A DNA stretch of 64,000 bases from contig NZ_BMJJ01000002.1 in NCBI RefSeq assembly GCF_014643375.1, positions 62,345 to 126,344 of the forward strand, read 5' to 3'. A program made the position numbers and the translations under genes. A model generated the notes under the pieces. It had not been told where the DNA came from. It searched no databases and saw only the letters and a list, made by a program, of their open reading frames with translations. This stretch comes from Aureimonas glaciei. GTDB taxonomy: Bacteria; Pseudomonadota; Alphaproteobacteria; Rhizobiales; Rhizobiaceae. Shown here piece by piece: positions 1 through 10,557 of this stretch. Every line of letters begins with the position of its first letter. Position 1 is the first letter of the stretch.

Positions 1-8
1 AGAGCAGT

Positions 9-935
9 GTGAAGAGAACCATGATCGCGGCGGCGGCCGTGTCCGTCAGCGGCGCTGCCGCCTTTGCGCAGGAAGCGGTCCGTCCGGGGCAGCCGCATAA
101 TTGGCATATCGACCTCCAGGAGGCGCTGTCGCCTGTCGAGGCCAATATCCACTGGTTCAGCAACTACGTTCTCGCCTTCATCATCCCGATCACCATCCTG
201 GTCGCGGCGCTGCTGGCCTGGGTCGCCTATCGCTACAGCGAGAAGCGCAATCCGGTCGCCTCGCGTACCAGCCACAACACCACGATCGAGGTGATCTGGA
301 CGGTGGCGCCGGTTCTGGTCCTGCTGTGCCTTGCCATCCCCTCCTTCCAGCTCCTGACCGAGCAGTACAACCCGCCGAGCCCGCCTGAGCTGACCATCAA
401 GGCGACCGGCTTCCAGTGGTATTGGGGCTACGAGTACCAGAGTGGCGACGTCGACGCCGCGACGGTTGCCGCCAACGTCGCGCCGGCCGGCGCCGAGCCC
501 GTCTCGTTCGAGTCCTACATGGTCCAGGAGTCGGACCGGGCTGGATCGGGCAAGGAAGACATGGGCGAATATCCCCGCCTCCTGGCCGTCGACAACGAGA
601 TGGTCGTTCCGGTCGATACCGTGATCCGCATCCTGGCGACCTCCGCCGACGTCATCCACTCTTTCGCCATCCCGTCGATGGGCGTGAAGGTCGACGCCGT
701 GCCCGGCCGCAATAACGAATACTGGTTCGAGGCCAACCGCGAAGGCCTGTTCTACGGCCAGTGCTCCGAGCTCTGCGGCGTCAACCACCCCTTCATGCCG
801 ATCGGCGTGCGCGTCGTCTCGAAGGAGCAGTTCGCCACCTGGCTCGCCGCAGCCGCCGGCGATGTTTCCGCCGCCAACCAGGCGCTTGTCGCTTCCATCC
901 AGTCCGCAGGCACCGTCGCCGTCGCCGGCCGGTAA
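9..935 (+). CDS. ctaC: Cytochrome c oxidase subunit II
   Basis: CoxB/CtaC takes electrons from cytochrome c through its binuclear CuA centre and passes them to subunit I in the inner membrane. A hydrophobic N-terminal signal (residues about 5-20) is followed by two membrane helices (about 52-74 and 92-115) and a periplasmic cupredoxin domain. The CuA motif CSELCGVNHPFM lies near residues 251-262, with the upstream ligand His in 'DVIHSFAIPSMGVK'. The first in-frame start seen is GTG at 9. ATG at 21 also fits a signal peptide. No in-frame stop is visible upstream, so the true start could lie outside the window. It opens the cox operon, 24 bp before ctaD. The family assignment is secure. Confidence 0.96.
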   Translation: MKRTMIAAAAVSVSGAAAFAQEAVRPGQPHNWHIDLQEALSPVEANIHWFSNYVLAFIIPITILVAALLAWVAYRYSEKRNPVASRTSHNTTIEVIWTVAPVLVLLCLAIPSFQLLTEQYNPPSPPELTIKATGFQWYWGYEYQSGDVDAATVAANVAPAGAEPVSFESYMVQESDRAGSGKEDMGEYPRLLAVDNEMVVPVDTVIRILATSADVIHSFAIPSMGVKVDAVPGRNNEYWFEANREGLFYGQCSELCGVNHPFMPIGVRVVSKEQFATWLAAAAGDVSAANQALVASIQSAGTVAVAGR

Positions 936-2561
<1,626 letters not shown>

Positions 2562-2594
2562 GCACAGCGGCTTACGGCGTCCGCGCCGAGATGA

Positions 2595-2620
2595 GGACGG
2601 CCCCGCCAGCGGGGCCGTCC
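2595..2620 (+). terminator. GC-rich perfect hairpin after ctaD
   Basis: GGACGGCCCCGC and GCGGGGCCGTCC are complementary over 12 bp with a 2-nt gap, and no T-run follows. It lies 33 bp after the ctaD stop. It is probably an attenuator or an mRNA-stabilising hairpin rather than a full terminator, since the cox assembly genes continue in the same direction. Confidence 0.5.
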
Positions 2621-2631
2621 CCCTGAAAATC

Positions 2632-2650
2632 GGCCGGCGGCTTGCCGGCC
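2632..2650 (+). other. Second hairpin between ctaD and ctaB
   Basis: GGCCGGC and GCCGGCC form a 7-bp stem with a GGCTT loop, 11 bp after the previous hairpin. Two consecutive hairpins may lower expression of the assembly genes relative to the subunit genes (inference). Confidence 0.4.
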
Positions 2651-2721
2651 CGATGCCTTACGCCCCGGGCGGCCCACGCGGCCGGCCGGCTGGCCAAGGC
2701 GGGAATGCCAAAGGTCTACCC

Positions 2722-3672
2722 GTGAGCGCAGTCGACATCACCCATCTGGACGCCGCCGACACCCGCGGCGGCATCAGCCTTGCCGAGCCGGGAGACTTTT
2801 TCGCGCTCCTGAAGCCGCGGGTCATGTCGCTGGTCGTGCTGACGGCGATCACCGGCCTCGTCCTCGCGCCGGGTGCGATCAACCCGATGCTGGGCTTCAT
2901 CGCCATCCTTTCCATCGCGCTCGGCGCCGGCGCCTCCGGCGCTCTCAACATGTGGTACGACGCCGACATCGACGCGGTGATGACGCGCACCGCGACGCGG
3001 CCGGTTCCGGCCGGGCGGATCGCGCCGGAGACGGCGCTGGCCTTCGGCCTCGCGATGTCGCTGCTGTCCGTCTGCACGCTCGGTCTGGCGGTAAACTGGT
3101 TTGCCGCGGCCTTTCTCGCCTTCACCATCTTCTTCTACGCCGTCGTCTACACCATGCTTTTGAAGCGCTGGACGCCGCAGAACATCGTCATCGGCGGCGC
3201 CGCCGGCGCCTTTCCGCCGATGATCGGCTGGGCCTGCGTCACCGGCGGCCTGTCGATGGAGAGCTTCGTCCTCTTCCTGATCATCTTCCTGTGGACGCCG
3301 CCGCATTTCTGGGCGCTGGCCATGTTCAAGATGAAGGACTACGGCGCCGCTGGCGTGCCGATGCTGCCGAACGTCTCCGGCGAGGCCACGACGCGCTTCC
3401 AGATCCTCGCCTATTCCCTGGTCCTCGTGCCGGTCGGCGTTCTGCCCTACGTGCTCGGCTTCGCCGGTCCCGTCTACGGGGCCGCCGCCGCGCTGCTCGG
3501 TGCCTATTTCGTCTGGCTCGCCTTCAAGACCTATCGCATGGCCGACGGCGACGAGAAGATGCTGCCGGCGAAGCGCCTGTTCGGCTTCTCCATCCTGTAT
3601 CTTTTCGCGCTGTTCGGCATTCTTCTCGTCGAGGGCGTCGTCGCGCGCCTGACGATGGTCGGAGGGTTCTGA
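2722..3672 (+). CDS. ctaB: Protoheme IX farnesyltransferase (heme O synthase)
   Basis: This is an integral membrane UbiA-family prenyltransferase that adds a farnesyl group to heme B to make heme O, the precursor of heme A for the oxidase. It has about nine membrane helices. The prenyl-diphosphate site is visible as '[19 protein letters not shown]' (N-x3-D-x3-D). The heme-side loop '[17 protein letters not shown]' is also conserved. GTG at 2722 was chosen because 'AAAGG' lies just upstream and the protein then begins like rhizobial CtaB. The frame stays open back to 2653, but that extension is Gly/Pro/Arg-rich and not family-like. The length is 316 residues. Confidence 0.94.
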   Translation: MSAVDITHLDAADTRGGISLAEPGDFFALLKPRVMSLVVLTAITGLVLAPGAINPMLGFIAILSIALGAGASGALNMWYDADIDAVMTRTATRPVPAGRIAPETALAFGLAMSLLSVCTLGLAVNWFAAAFLAFTIFFYAVVYTMLLKRWTPQNIVIGGAAGAFPPMIGWACVTGGLSMESFVLFLIIFLWTPPHFWALAMFKMKDYGAAGVPMLPNVSGEATTRFQILAYSLVLVPVGVLPYVLGFAGPVYGAAAALLGAYFVWLAFKTYRMADGDEKMLPAKRLFGFSILYLFALFGILLVEGVVARLTMVGGF

Positions 3673-3673
3673 G

Positions 3674-3808
3674 ATGAGCGACGAGCGCGTCACCCTAACC
3701 GAGCGCGAGGCGAAAGCCCGCCGCAAGCGGTCGGTCGCCATCGGGGTTTTCCTCGTGGTGCTGGTCGTGATCTTCTATGTCGTGACCCTCGTGAAGATGG
3801 GAGCCTGA
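3674..3808 (+). CDS. Small cox-operon membrane protein, CoxF-like
   Basis: A 44-codon gene lies between ctaB and ctaG. It starts at ATG 3674, one base after the ctaB stop, and ends two bases before the ctaG ATG. The charged N-terminus '[10 protein letters not shown]' is followed by one membrane helix '[20 protein letters not shown]' and a short tail. Rhizobial cox operons commonly carry such a peptide, often named CoxF, at exactly this place. Tight spacing on both sides and positive-inside topology support a real gene. The likely role is oxidase assembly, by position only. Confidence 0.82.
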   Translation: MSDERVTLTEREAKARRKRSVAIGVFLVVLVVIFYVVTLVKMGA

Positions 3809-3810
3809 CC

Positions 3811-4419
3811 ATGCCGGCGAGCCTCGAGGAGCGTGACGCGAAGATCCGCCGCCGCGGCACCGCCACCGCCATCGCCTGCGTGGCCTTCGCCACCGGGATG
3901 GTGGGCGCGGCCTACGCGGCGGTGCCCTTGTACCAGATGTTCTGCCAGGTAACCGGCTATGGCGGCACGACCCAGCGCGCCGACGGGGCGCCGACCCGCG
4001 TCATCGACCGCAAGGTCGCGGTGCGCTTCGACGCCAACGCCTCTCCTGGGGTTCCCTGGTCGTTCCAGCCCGGCCAGCGCGAAGTGACGGTCAAGCTCGG
4101 CGAAGTGGTTCAGACGAGCTATTTCGTCAAAAATCTCTCGGATGAGCGCGTCACCGCGCAGGCGACCTACAATGTGACTCCGATCACGGCCGGGAGCTAC
4201 TTCAACAAGATCTCCTGCTTCTGCTTCACCGAGCAGACGCTGGAGCCGGGAGAGAGCCGCGAGATGCCGGTCGTCTTCTTCGTGGATCCGGCGATGCTGG
4301 AGACCGAGGAGCTGAAGGACGCGCCGGCGATCACGCTCTCCTACACCTTCTTTCGCGAGGACAATCCCGCCCCAGTGGCCGAGGCACCCTCGACGGATGC
4401 GGCCAGAAATAAGCTGTGA
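3811..4419 (+). CDS. ctaG: Cytochrome c oxidase assembly protein CtaG/Cox11
   Basis: Cox11 delivers copper to the CuB site of subunit I. This 202-residue protein has one N-terminal membrane helix (about residues 15-36) and a periplasmic immunoglobulin-like domain. The copper-binding motif 'SCFCFTEQTLEPGE' is present, as is the membrane-proximal Cys in 'VPLYQMFCQVTGYGG'. The ATG follows the small CoxF-like gene by two bases. The C-terminal tail 'PVAEAPSTDAARNKL' is low-complexity and variable in the family. Confidence 0.96.
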   Translation: MPASLEERDAKIRRRGTATAIACVAFATGMVGAAYAAVPLYQMFCQVTGYGGTTQRADGAPTRVIDRKVAVRFDANASPGVPWSFQPGQREVTVKLGEVVQTSYFVKNLSDERVTAQATYNVTPITAGSYFNKISCFCFTEQTLEPGESREMPVVFFVDPAMLETEELKDAPAITLSYTFFREDNPAPVAEAPSTDAARNKL

Positions 4420-4525
4420 CGACGGTCGCGGAGCTGCCGAGACTGGCGCGAGAATGCTAGAGCTCGGGCGCGAACTCGTATAGACACGTCGACACCAAGG
4501 CATGGAAGACCGGGGATAGAACCAA

Positions 4526-5407
4526 ATGGCCGATACCACTCACGGCAAGCAGCACGACTACCACATCATCGATCCCAGTCCCTGGCCGTTCCTCGGCTCG
4601 CTGGGGGCGCTGGTCATGTTCTTCGGCGCGGTCGGCTGGATGCGCAGCCATTCCGAGCAGCAGTTCGTGGTCTTCGGCCTCGACCTGGCCACGCCCTGGA
4701 TCTTCTTCATCGGCCTGGCGCTGGTTCTCTACGTCATGTTCGCCTGGTGGTCGGACACGGTGAAGGAGGGCCAGGAGGGCGCCCACACCAAGGTCGTGTC
4801 GCTGCATCTGCGCTATGGCATGATCATGTTCATCGCCTCCGAGGTGATGTTCTTCGTCGCCTGGTTCTGGGCCTTCTTCGACGCCAGCCTCTACGCCAAC
4901 GAAGCGATCATGACCGCGCGCGTCGAGGCGACGGGTGGCCAGTGGCCGCCGGTCGGCATCGAATCGCTGGATCCCCTGCATCTACCGCTGTTCAACACCA
5001 TCACGCTGCTGCTCTCAGGCACGACCGTGACCTGGGCGCACCACGCTCTCCTGCATAACGACCGCAAGGGCCTGCTCGCCGGTCTTAGCCTCACCGTCGT
5101 GCTCGGACTGATCTTCTCCTACGTCCAGTACTACGAATACCTGCATGCCCCCTTCGCCTTCGCCGGATCGATCTACGGCTCGACCTTCTTCATGGCCACC
5201 GGCTTCCATGGCTTCCACGTCATCGTCGGGACGATCTTCCTGCTGGTCTGCCTGGTCCGGGCCTATCTCGGCCAGTTCACGCCGAAGCATCACTTCGGCT
5301 TCGAGGCTGCCGCCTGGTACTGGCACTTCGTCGACGTGGTCTGGCTGTTCCTCTTCTTCTCAATCTACATCTGGGGCAGCTGGGGTGCGGTGATCCACGC
5401 CGAGTGA
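4526..5407 (+). CDS. ctaE: Cytochrome c oxidase subunit III
   Basis: Subunit III is a seven-helix membrane protein of the oxidase core that stabilises the complex and supports proton uptake. The 293-residue protein begins '[21 protein letters not shown]', typical of bacterial CoxC. It shows the conserved segments '[18 protein letters not shown]', '[19 protein letters not shown]' and '[18 protein letters not shown]'. It is the last subunit gene of the operon. A 106-bp gap separates it from ctaG, and a strong terminator follows. Confidence 0.97.
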   Translation: MADTTHGKQHDYHIIDPSPWPFLGSLGALVMFFGAVGWMRSHSEQQFVVFGLDLATPWIFFIGLALVLYVMFAWWSDTVKEGQEGAHTKVVSLHLRYGMIMFIASEVMFFVAWFWAFFDASLYANEAIMTARVEATGGQWPPVGIESLDPLHLPLFNTITLLLSGTTVTWAHHALLHNDRKGLLAGLSLTVVLGLIFSYVQYYEYLHAPFAFAGSIYGSTFFMATGFHGFHVIVGTIFLLVCLVRAYLGQFTPKHHFGFEAAAWYWHFVDVVWLFLFFSIYIWGSWGAVIHAE

Positions 5408-5433
5408 GGCATCGGCCTCCGACAACGACCTTG

Positions 5434-5470
5434 AAGAAGGCGGCGCATCCTGCGGCCGCCTTCTTGCTTT
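5434..5470 (+). terminator. Rho-independent terminator after ctaE
   Basis: AAGAAGGCGGC pairs with GCCGCCTTCTT over 11 bp with a 10-nt loop, followed by 'GCTTTT'. It lies 26 bp after the ctaE stop and marks the end of the main cox transcript. Confidence 0.75.
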
Positions 5471-5483
5471 TGGAGGGCCTGCC

Positions 5484-5876
5484 GTGACCGACGACCGGAC
5501 TGGAATCGCACCCGTCCATGCCGCGAAGATGGCGATGTTCAATCGCTGTCCGCGCTGCGGCCAGGGGAAACTGTTCAAGGGCTTTCTGTCGCTGCGGCCG
5601 GCCTGCACGAGCTGCGGCCTCGACTACGCCTTCATCGATTCGGGCGACGGACCGGCGGTCTTCGTGATCCTGATCATCGGCTTCATCATCGTCGGCCTGG
5701 CGTTGTGGGTCGATATCACCTGGAGTCCGCCCTTCTGGGTGCATATTCTGCTTTGGCTGCCGCTGACCCTCGCTCTCTGCCTGCCGCTGCTGCGGCTTTT
5801 GAAGGGCTTGATGATCGGCCTGCAGTACCGCAACCGTGCCGCCGAAGGACGCCTTAGCGACGATGCCGATGACTGA
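5484..5876 (+). CDS. DUF983 membrane protein with zinc ribbon
   Basis: This 130-residue protein has two CxxC pairs ('CPRCGQGKLF' and 'CTSCGLDYAF', residues about 18-43) that look like a zinc ribbon. Two membrane helices follow ('GPAVFVILIIGFIIVGLALWV' region and 'ILLWLPLTLALCLPLLRLL'). This is the DUF983 family, common between ctaE and surf1 in alphaproteobacteria and of unknown biochemical role. The start is GTG at 5484 after 'TGGAGG'. The 3' end overlaps the surf1 start, so the two are translationally linked. Confidence 0.88.
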   Translation: MTDDRTGIAPVHAAKMAMFNRCPRCGQGKLFKGFLSLRPACTSCGLDYAFIDSGDGPAVFVILIIGFIIVGLALWVDITWSPPFWVHILLWLPLTLALCLPLLRLLKGLMIGLQYRNRAAEGRLSDDADD

Positions 5877-6654
5877 AGCCGCCGCGATGCCGCGCCGACA
5901 TGGTCGGCTGCGTTTCTGGATCGCGATCGTCGCCAGCCTGGCCGGCATCGCCGTGCTCTGCAGTCTCGGCGCCTGGCAGCTGGAGCGTCTCGCCTGGAAG
6001 GAAGACCTGATCGCTTCGATCGAGGCCCGCCGCCACGCCGAGCCGCTGCCGCTCGCCACCCTCGAACAGCGCTTCGCCGAGACCGCCGACGTCGAATATG
6101 TGCCGATGCGGGCTGAGGGCCGGTTCCTGCACGAGGGCGCGCGCTACTTCCTCACGACCTTCGACGGCAATGCCGGCTGGAATCTCTACGAGCCGCTGCA
6201 GCTGGCCGACGGTCGCCTGCTCTACGTCAATCGCGGCTTCGTGCCCTATGCGCTGAAGGATCCGGCGGCGCGCGAGGAGAAGGCCGACGGCAACGTCGTC
6301 GTCACCGGCCTTGCCCGCAATCCCGTATCCGAAAGACCGCCCTCGGCGCCCGATAACGACCCGGTACAGAACGTCTTCTTCTGGCGCAACCTGTCCGACA
6401 TGACGAAGGGACTGGCGCTTCCCGACGGCGCGGGCTTCCTGCCCTTCTTCCTCGACGCCGGGCCGAGCCCCCGGGCGGACGGCTATCCCATGGGCGGCAC
6501 CACCATCGTCGACCTGCCGAACAGCCACCTGTCCTATGCCGTCACCTGGTTCGGCCTCGCGCTGGCGCTCGCCGCCATGCTCGGCTCCTTCCTGGTCCGT
6601 TCCTGGCGCGGTCCCCATGCCGGCGGGGAAGAGGCGACGACCGCCGAGGGTTGA
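5863..6654 (+). CDS. SURF1 family cytochrome oxidase assembly protein
   Basis: Surf1 binds heme A and helps insert it into subunit I. There is one N-terminal helix ('[19 protein letters not shown]', ending before '[14 protein letters not shown]'), a periplasmic domain, and a C-terminal helix ('[21 protein letters not shown]'). Conserved family pieces are '[12 protein letters not shown]', 'LYVNRGFVP' and the C-terminal '[14 protein letters not shown]'. ATG 5863 overlaps the end of the DUF983 gene; ATG 5869 or 5887 are alternatives. The frame is open from GTG 5836. Confidence 0.92.
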   Translation: MPMTEAAAMPRRHGRLRFWIAIVASLAGIAVLCSLGAWQLERLAWKEDLIASIEARRHAEPLPLATLEQRFAETADVEYVPMRAEGRFLHEGARYFLTTFDGNAGWNLYEPLQLADGRLLYVNRGFVPYALKDPAAREEKADGNVVVTGLARNPVSERPPSAPDNDPVQNVFFWRNLSDMTKGLALPDGAGFLPFFLDAGPSPRADGYPMGGTTIVDLPNSHLSYAVTWFGLALALAAMLGSFLVRSWRGPHAGGEEATTAEG

Positions 6655-6728
6655 CAGGAGGGGGCACGATCCCTTCATTCGCCCTGAAGGACGCGGCCGA
6701 TCCATGGCTGCGCCGAACGGAGAGCGCC

Positions 6729-7772
6729 TTGCTCAACACCAGCCCAACCAAGCCTGATAAGCCTGTCCTGACCATCCGCCTGTGCGAGCCGCGCGGCTTT
6801 TGCGCCGGCGTCGACCGGGCGATCCAGATCGTCGTGCTGGCCCTCAAGAAATACGGGGCGCCGGTCTATGTCCGGCACGAGATCGTGCACAACCGCTATG
6901 TCGTCGAAGGGCTCGAGACGCTCGGCGCGGTCTTCGTCAAGGAACTCGCCGACGTTCCGGCCGACGGCCAGCCCGTGGTCTTCTCCGCCCATGGCGTGCC
7001 GAAATCGGTGCCGGCGGAAGCGGCCGAGCGCGAGCTCCTCTATCTCGACGCGACCTGCCCGCTGGTGTCGAAGGTTCACAAGCAGGCGCAGCTGCACGTC
7101 AAGCGCGGCCGCCATGTCCTGTTGATCGGCCATCGCGGCCATCCCGAGGTGGTCGGCACCATGGGCCAGCTGCCGGCGGGCACGGCCACCCTGATCGAGA
7201 CCGAGGACGACGTCGCCGGCCTGATGCCGGAAGATCCCGCGATGCTGGGATTCGTCACCCAGACGACACTGTCGGTCGACGACACCGCCGGCATCGTCGC
7301 GGCGCTGGCGGCCAGATTTCCGGACATGGCCGCGCCGTCGTCGGAATCGATCTGCTACGCCACGACCAACCGCCAGGAGGCGGTGAAGGCCGCGGCCCCG
7401 GGGGCGGAGGTCTTCCTCATCGTCGGCGCGCCGAACTCGTCGAACTCCATGCGCCTCGTCGAGGTCGCCACGCGTGCCGGCGCACTCGCCGGGCATCTGG
7501 TGCAGCGCGCCACCGACATTCCCTGGGCAATCATCGGGGCGGGCTCGACCATCGCCATGTCCGCCGGCGCCTCGGCGCCCGAGGTCGTGATCGACGAGAT
7601 TCTCGACGCCTTCCGGGCGCGCTTCGACGTGCGCATCGAACTCGTCCGCACGGCCGAGGAGAACGAGAACTTTCCGGTCATGCGCAGCCTGCGCGACACC
7701 CCTCTCACCAATGCCGACATGGCCTTCGTCAACGGCGACAACCGTCCCGTCGTCGCCTTCGGCGGGAACTGA
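6729..7772 (+). CDS. ispH: 4-hydroxy-3-methylbut-2-enyl diphosphate reductase
   Basis: IspH is the last enzyme of the MEP isoprenoid pathway, reducing HMBPP to IPP and DMAPP with a [4Fe-4S] cluster. The three cluster cysteines are seen in '[13 protein letters not shown]', '[14 protein letters not shown]' and '[13 protein letters not shown]'. The family motif '[12 protein letters not shown]' is also present. The start is taken as TTG at 6729, downstream of 'GGAGAG', giving the usual '[19 protein letters not shown]' beginning. An in-frame TTG at 6651 gives an unlikely extension. The gene is followed after 2 bp by thrB. Confidence 0.95.
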   Translation: MLNTSPTKPDKPVLTIRLCEPRGFCAGVDRAIQIVVLALKKYGAPVYVRHEIVHNRYVVEGLETLGAVFVKELADVPADGQPVVFSAHGVPKSVPAEAAERELLYLDATCPLVSKVHKQAQLHVKRGRHVLLIGHRGHPEVVGTMGQLPAGTATLIETEDDVAGLMPEDPAMLGFVTQTTLSVDDTAGIVAALAARFPDMAAPSSESICYATTNRQEAVKAAAPGAEVFLIVGAPNSSNSMRLVEVATRAGALAGHLVQRATDIPWAIIGAGSTIAMSAGASAPEVVIDEILDAFRARFDVRIELVRTAEENENFPVMRSLRDTPLTNADMAFVNGDNRPVVAFGGN

Positions 7773-7774
7773 CC

Positions 7775-8755
7775 ATGGCCGTCTATACTGATGTGTCGGA
7801 GACCGATCTGGCGCGCTTCCTCGCCGACTACGATGTCGGCATGCTGCTCAGCTACAAGGGCATCGCGGAAGGCGTCGAGAACTCGAACTTTCTCGTCCGC
7901 ACCGAGACCGGCAGCTTCATCCTGACGCTCTACGAAAAGCGCGTCGACCGCGACGATCTGCCTTTCTTCATCGGCCTGATGGAGCACCTCGCCAGCCGCG
8001 GCCTGTCCTGTCCGCTGCCGGTGGCGCGGACCGACGGGGAGCGGCTGGGCGAGCTCGCTGGCCGCCCGGCGGCGGTTTTCACCTTTCTGGAAGGCATGTG
8101 GACGCGCCGCCCTGCCGTCGCCCATTGCCGGGCCGTTGGCGCGGCCATGGCGGGCATGCACGCGGCCGCGGCCGATTTCCCGCTGCGCCGGCCCAATGCC
8201 CTCAGCGTCGGCGCCTGGCGCCCGCTCGCAGAGGCCTGTGGAGAGAGCGCCGACCGCGTCGAGCCGGGTCTGGCCGCCGAGATCGCTGGGGAACTGGCCG
8301 CGCTGGAGGCCAACTGGCCGGAAGATCTGCCGGGCGGCGTCATTCATGCCGACCTCTTTCCCGACAACGTCTTCTTCCTCGGCGGCGAACTTTCGGGCCT
8401 CATCGACTTCTACTTCGCCTGCAACGACATCCTGGCCTACGACCTCGCCATCGCGCTCTGTGCCTGGTGCTTCGAGGCGGACGGCGCCTTCAACATCACC
8501 AAGGGCAGGGCGATGATCGAGGGCTATCGGTCGGTGCGCCCGCTGACCCCCGGCGAGATCGCGGCGCTGCCGATGCTGGCGCGAGGCGCGGCCATGCGCT
8601 TCCTGCTGACGCGGCTCTACGACTGGCTGAACACACCGGAGGGCTCCTTCGTCACCAAGAAGGACCCGAAGGAGTACCTGAAGAAGCTGCGCTTCCACCG
8701 CGGCGTGACCAGCGCTGCCGACTACGGTCTGAGCGCCGAAACGGAGACTGCATGA
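7775..8755 (+). CDS. thrB: Homoserine kinase (type II, APH fold)
   Basis: This enzyme phosphorylates L-homoserine for threonine synthesis; threonine synthase is encoded at 17279-18688. The 326-residue protein belongs to the aminoglycoside-phosphotransferase-like ThrB class used by rhizobia, not the GHMP kinase class. The catalytic loop '[14 protein letters not shown]' (H-x-D-x4-N) and the metal-binding segment '[18 protein letters not shown]' are intact. The N-terminus '[20 protein letters not shown]' is typical. The stop overlaps the rnhA start (ATGA). Confidence 0.95.
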   Translation: MAVYTDVSETDLARFLADYDVGMLLSYKGIAEGVENSNFLVRTETGSFILTLYEKRVDRDDLPFFIGLMEHLASRGLSCPLPVARTDGERLGELAGRPAAVFTFLEGMWTRRPAVAHCRAVGAAMAGMHAAAADFPLRRPNALSVGAWRPLAEACGESADRVEPGLAAEIAGELAALEANWPEDLPGGVIHADLFPDNVFFLGGELSGLIDFYFACNDILAYDLAIALCAWCFEADGAFNITKGRAMIEGYRSVRPLTPGEIAALPMLARGAAMRFLLTRLYDWLNTPEGSFVTKKDPKEYLKKLRFHRGVTSAADYGLSAETETA

Positions 8756-9216
8756 CCTTGCCCCGCGTCGAGATCTTCACCGATGGTGCCTGCTCGGGCA
8801 ATCCGGGGCCGGGCGGCTGGGGCGCGATCCTGCGCTATGACGGGACGACCAAGGAACTGTCGGGCGGCGAGGCGTTGACGACGAACAACCGGATGGAGCT
8901 GCTCGCGGCCATCGAGGCGCTCGGCTCGTTGAAGCGCCCGGTACCGGTCGACCTGCATTCCGACTCGCAGTACCTGCGCGACGGCATCACCAAATGGATC
9001 CATGGCTGGAAGCGCAATGGCTGGAAGACCGCCGACAAGAAGCCGGTGAAGAACGCCGAGCTCTGGCAGCGCCTCGACGCCGCCCGCGAGATCCACGACG
9101 TCGCCTTCCACTGGGTGAAGGGCCATGCCGGCCATCCCGAGAACGAGCGTTGCGACGAACTGGCGCGCCTCGCCATGGCGCCGTTCAAGGCGCAGCGGAC
9201 GGGCCGGGCCGGCTAG
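8752..9216 (+). CDS. rnhA: Ribonuclease HI
   Basis: RNase HI cleaves the RNA strand of RNA-DNA hybrids in the cytoplasm. All four acidic catalytic residues are recognisable: Asp in '[17 protein letters not shown]', Glu in '[15 protein letters not shown]', Asp in '[12 protein letters not shown]' and Asp in '[12 protein letters not shown]'. The basic handle '[20 protein letters not shown]' is present. At 154 residues it matches E. coli RNase HI. The start overlaps the thrB stop by 4 nt, the usual rhizobial thrB-rnhA coupling. Confidence 0.97.
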   Translation: MTLPRVEIFTDGACSGNPGPGGWGAILRYDGTTKELSGGEALTTNNRMELLAAIEALGSLKRPVPVDLHSDSQYLRDGITKWIHGWKRNGWKTADKKPVKNAELWQRLDAAREIHDVAFHWVKGHAGHPENERCDELARLAMAPFKAQRTGRAG

Positions 9217-9289
9217 GGCGGCCTGGTAGGCGCGCCGGCCGCGACGATCAAGACGGTTCCGAAGGGACCGAGCAAGGCTGGAGAGGCGC

Positions 9290-9868
9290 ATGCCGCGGAG
9301 AGTTGTCATTCTGCATGGCGCCCATGGCGGGCCGGACACGAACTGGTTTCCCTGGCTGGGCGCGGAACTGGAATCCGGGGGAGTGGAGGTCGTGCGGCCG
9401 CGCTTCCCGACCCCTCTCGGCCAGTCGCTTTCGACTTGGACCGAGGCCTATCATCTGGCCCTCCGGCCGCTACCGCCGGCGGCCACCGTCCTCGTCGGTC
9501 ACAGCCTCGGGGCTGCCTTCGCGCTGCGCCTGGTCGAACAGGCCCGAGACCCTTTTGCCGGCCTTTTTCTGGCCGCTGGCTTCGTCGGGGCCCTCGGGCT
9601 TCCCGACTACGACACGATGAATCAGTCTTTCTTTGCCTCGCCGTTCGACTGGCCGACCATCCGCGCCCGGCAGGGGCTTTCGGTCCGGTGCTGGGCAGGC
9701 GACGACGATCCCTACGTTCCACTGGCCCGTTCGCAAGAGATTGCGACCCATCTGAATGCTCCGCTCGACATTGTCAGGGGCGGTGGGCACCTCAACGGAG
9801 AGACGGGCTTTACAACTTTTCCGGCCATGCGGGATGCCATTCTGTCCGCAATGCCCTCGGGCCTCTAA
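9290..9868 (+). CDS. RBBP9/YdeN-like alpha/beta hydrolase
   Basis: This is a 192-residue serine hydrolase of the RBBP9/YdeN group; the substrate is unknown. The nucleophile elbow 'VGHSLGAAFALRL' is at about residues 70-82. The acid is probably Asp in 'CWAGDDDPYVPLARSQEIA' and the His is in 'GGGHLNGETGF'. No signal peptide is seen, so it is probably cytoplasmic. ATG 9290 follows 'CTGGAGAGGCGC'. A strong hairpin follows, shared with the convergent peroxiredoxin gene. Confidence 0.85.
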   Translation: MPRRVVILHGAHGGPDTNWFPWLGAELESGGVEVVRPRFPTPLGQSLSTWTEAYHLALRPLPPAATVLVGHSLGAAFALRLVEQARDPFAGLFLAAGFVGALGLPDYDTMNQSFFASPFDWPTIRARQGLSVRCWAGDDDPYVPLARSQEIATHLNAPLDIVRGGGHLNGETGFTTFPAMRDAILSAMPSGL

Positions 9869-9921
9869 GGACGCGGGGGCATGCCTGCATCTGCACAAGG
9901 TTGCGTGCCCGCGCATGCAAA

Positions 9922-9956
9922 CGGCCGACCGTGATGGCCCACGGTCGGCCGCTCTT
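9922..9956. terminator. Bidirectional terminator
   Basis: CGGCCGACCGTG and CACGGTCGGCCG form a perfect 12-bp stem with a 6-nt loop, followed by 'CTCTT' on the plus strand. It sits between the convergent hydrolase and peroxiredoxin genes and can serve both. Confidence 0.75.
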
Positions 9957-9980
9957 GATCCAGGACGGGGTGTCGTCAGC

Positions 9981-10466
9981 TCAGAGCTGTTCGAGCAGCG
10001 CTCCGGCGGAGGACTTGTCGGCCTGGCCCGGCGACTCCTCGATGTTCAGGGCGGTGACGACGCCGTTGTCGACGACCATGGAATAGCGCTTCGAGCGGAC
10101 GCCGAGGCCGGCGACGGTGAGGTCCATGTCGAGGCCGACCGCCTTGGTGAACTCGGCATTGCCGTCGGCGAGGAACAGCACCTTGCCCTCGGCGTCGTTG
10201 GCTTTCGACCAGGCGTTCATGACGAAGACGTCGTTGACGGCGACGACGGCGATGGTGTCGACGCCCTTGGCGCGGATCTCGTCGTTGAGGTCGAGGAAGC
10301 CCGGCAGGTGGTTCATCGAGCAGGTCGGGGTGAAGGCGCCGGGGACGGCGAAGAGCACGACCTTCTTGCCGTCGAAGATCTCGGCGGTCGAGATGTCGGT
10401 CGGGCCGTCCTCGGTCCGCGTCTTCAGGACCGCGTCGGGCAGCTTGTCGCCAATGGAGATCGTCAT
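9981..10466 (-). CDS. Peroxiredoxin (Prx5/type II)
   Basis: This thiol peroxidase reduces H2O2 and organic hydroperoxides. The 161-residue protein has the Prx5-type active site 'VPGAFTPTCSMNHLPGF' with the peroxidatic Cys at about residue 49, and a downstream 'AVNDVFVMNAW' segment typical of the family. No C-terminal glutaredoxin domain is fused. The reductant is likely glutathione/glutaredoxin (family knowledge). Start ATG 10466. It lies 91 bp downstream of the DsbD-like gene, in the same direction. Confidence 0.93.
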   Translation of the reverse strand: MTISIGDKLPDAVLKTRTEDGPTDISTAEIFDGKKVVLFAVPGAFTPTCSMNHLPGFLDLNDEIRAKGVDTIAVVAVNDVFVMNAWSKANDAEGKVLFLADGNAEFTKAVGLDMDLTVAGLGVRSKRYSMVVDNGVVTALNIEESPGQADKSSAGALLEQL

Positions 10467-10557
10467 GTCGGCTGGATCCGGTTGCTGGCGGCGCGACGCC
10501 GCGGGAAGGAAATCTGAATAGCCTGAGATAGCGGTGGCGGGGCGGCTGTCGAGCCCC

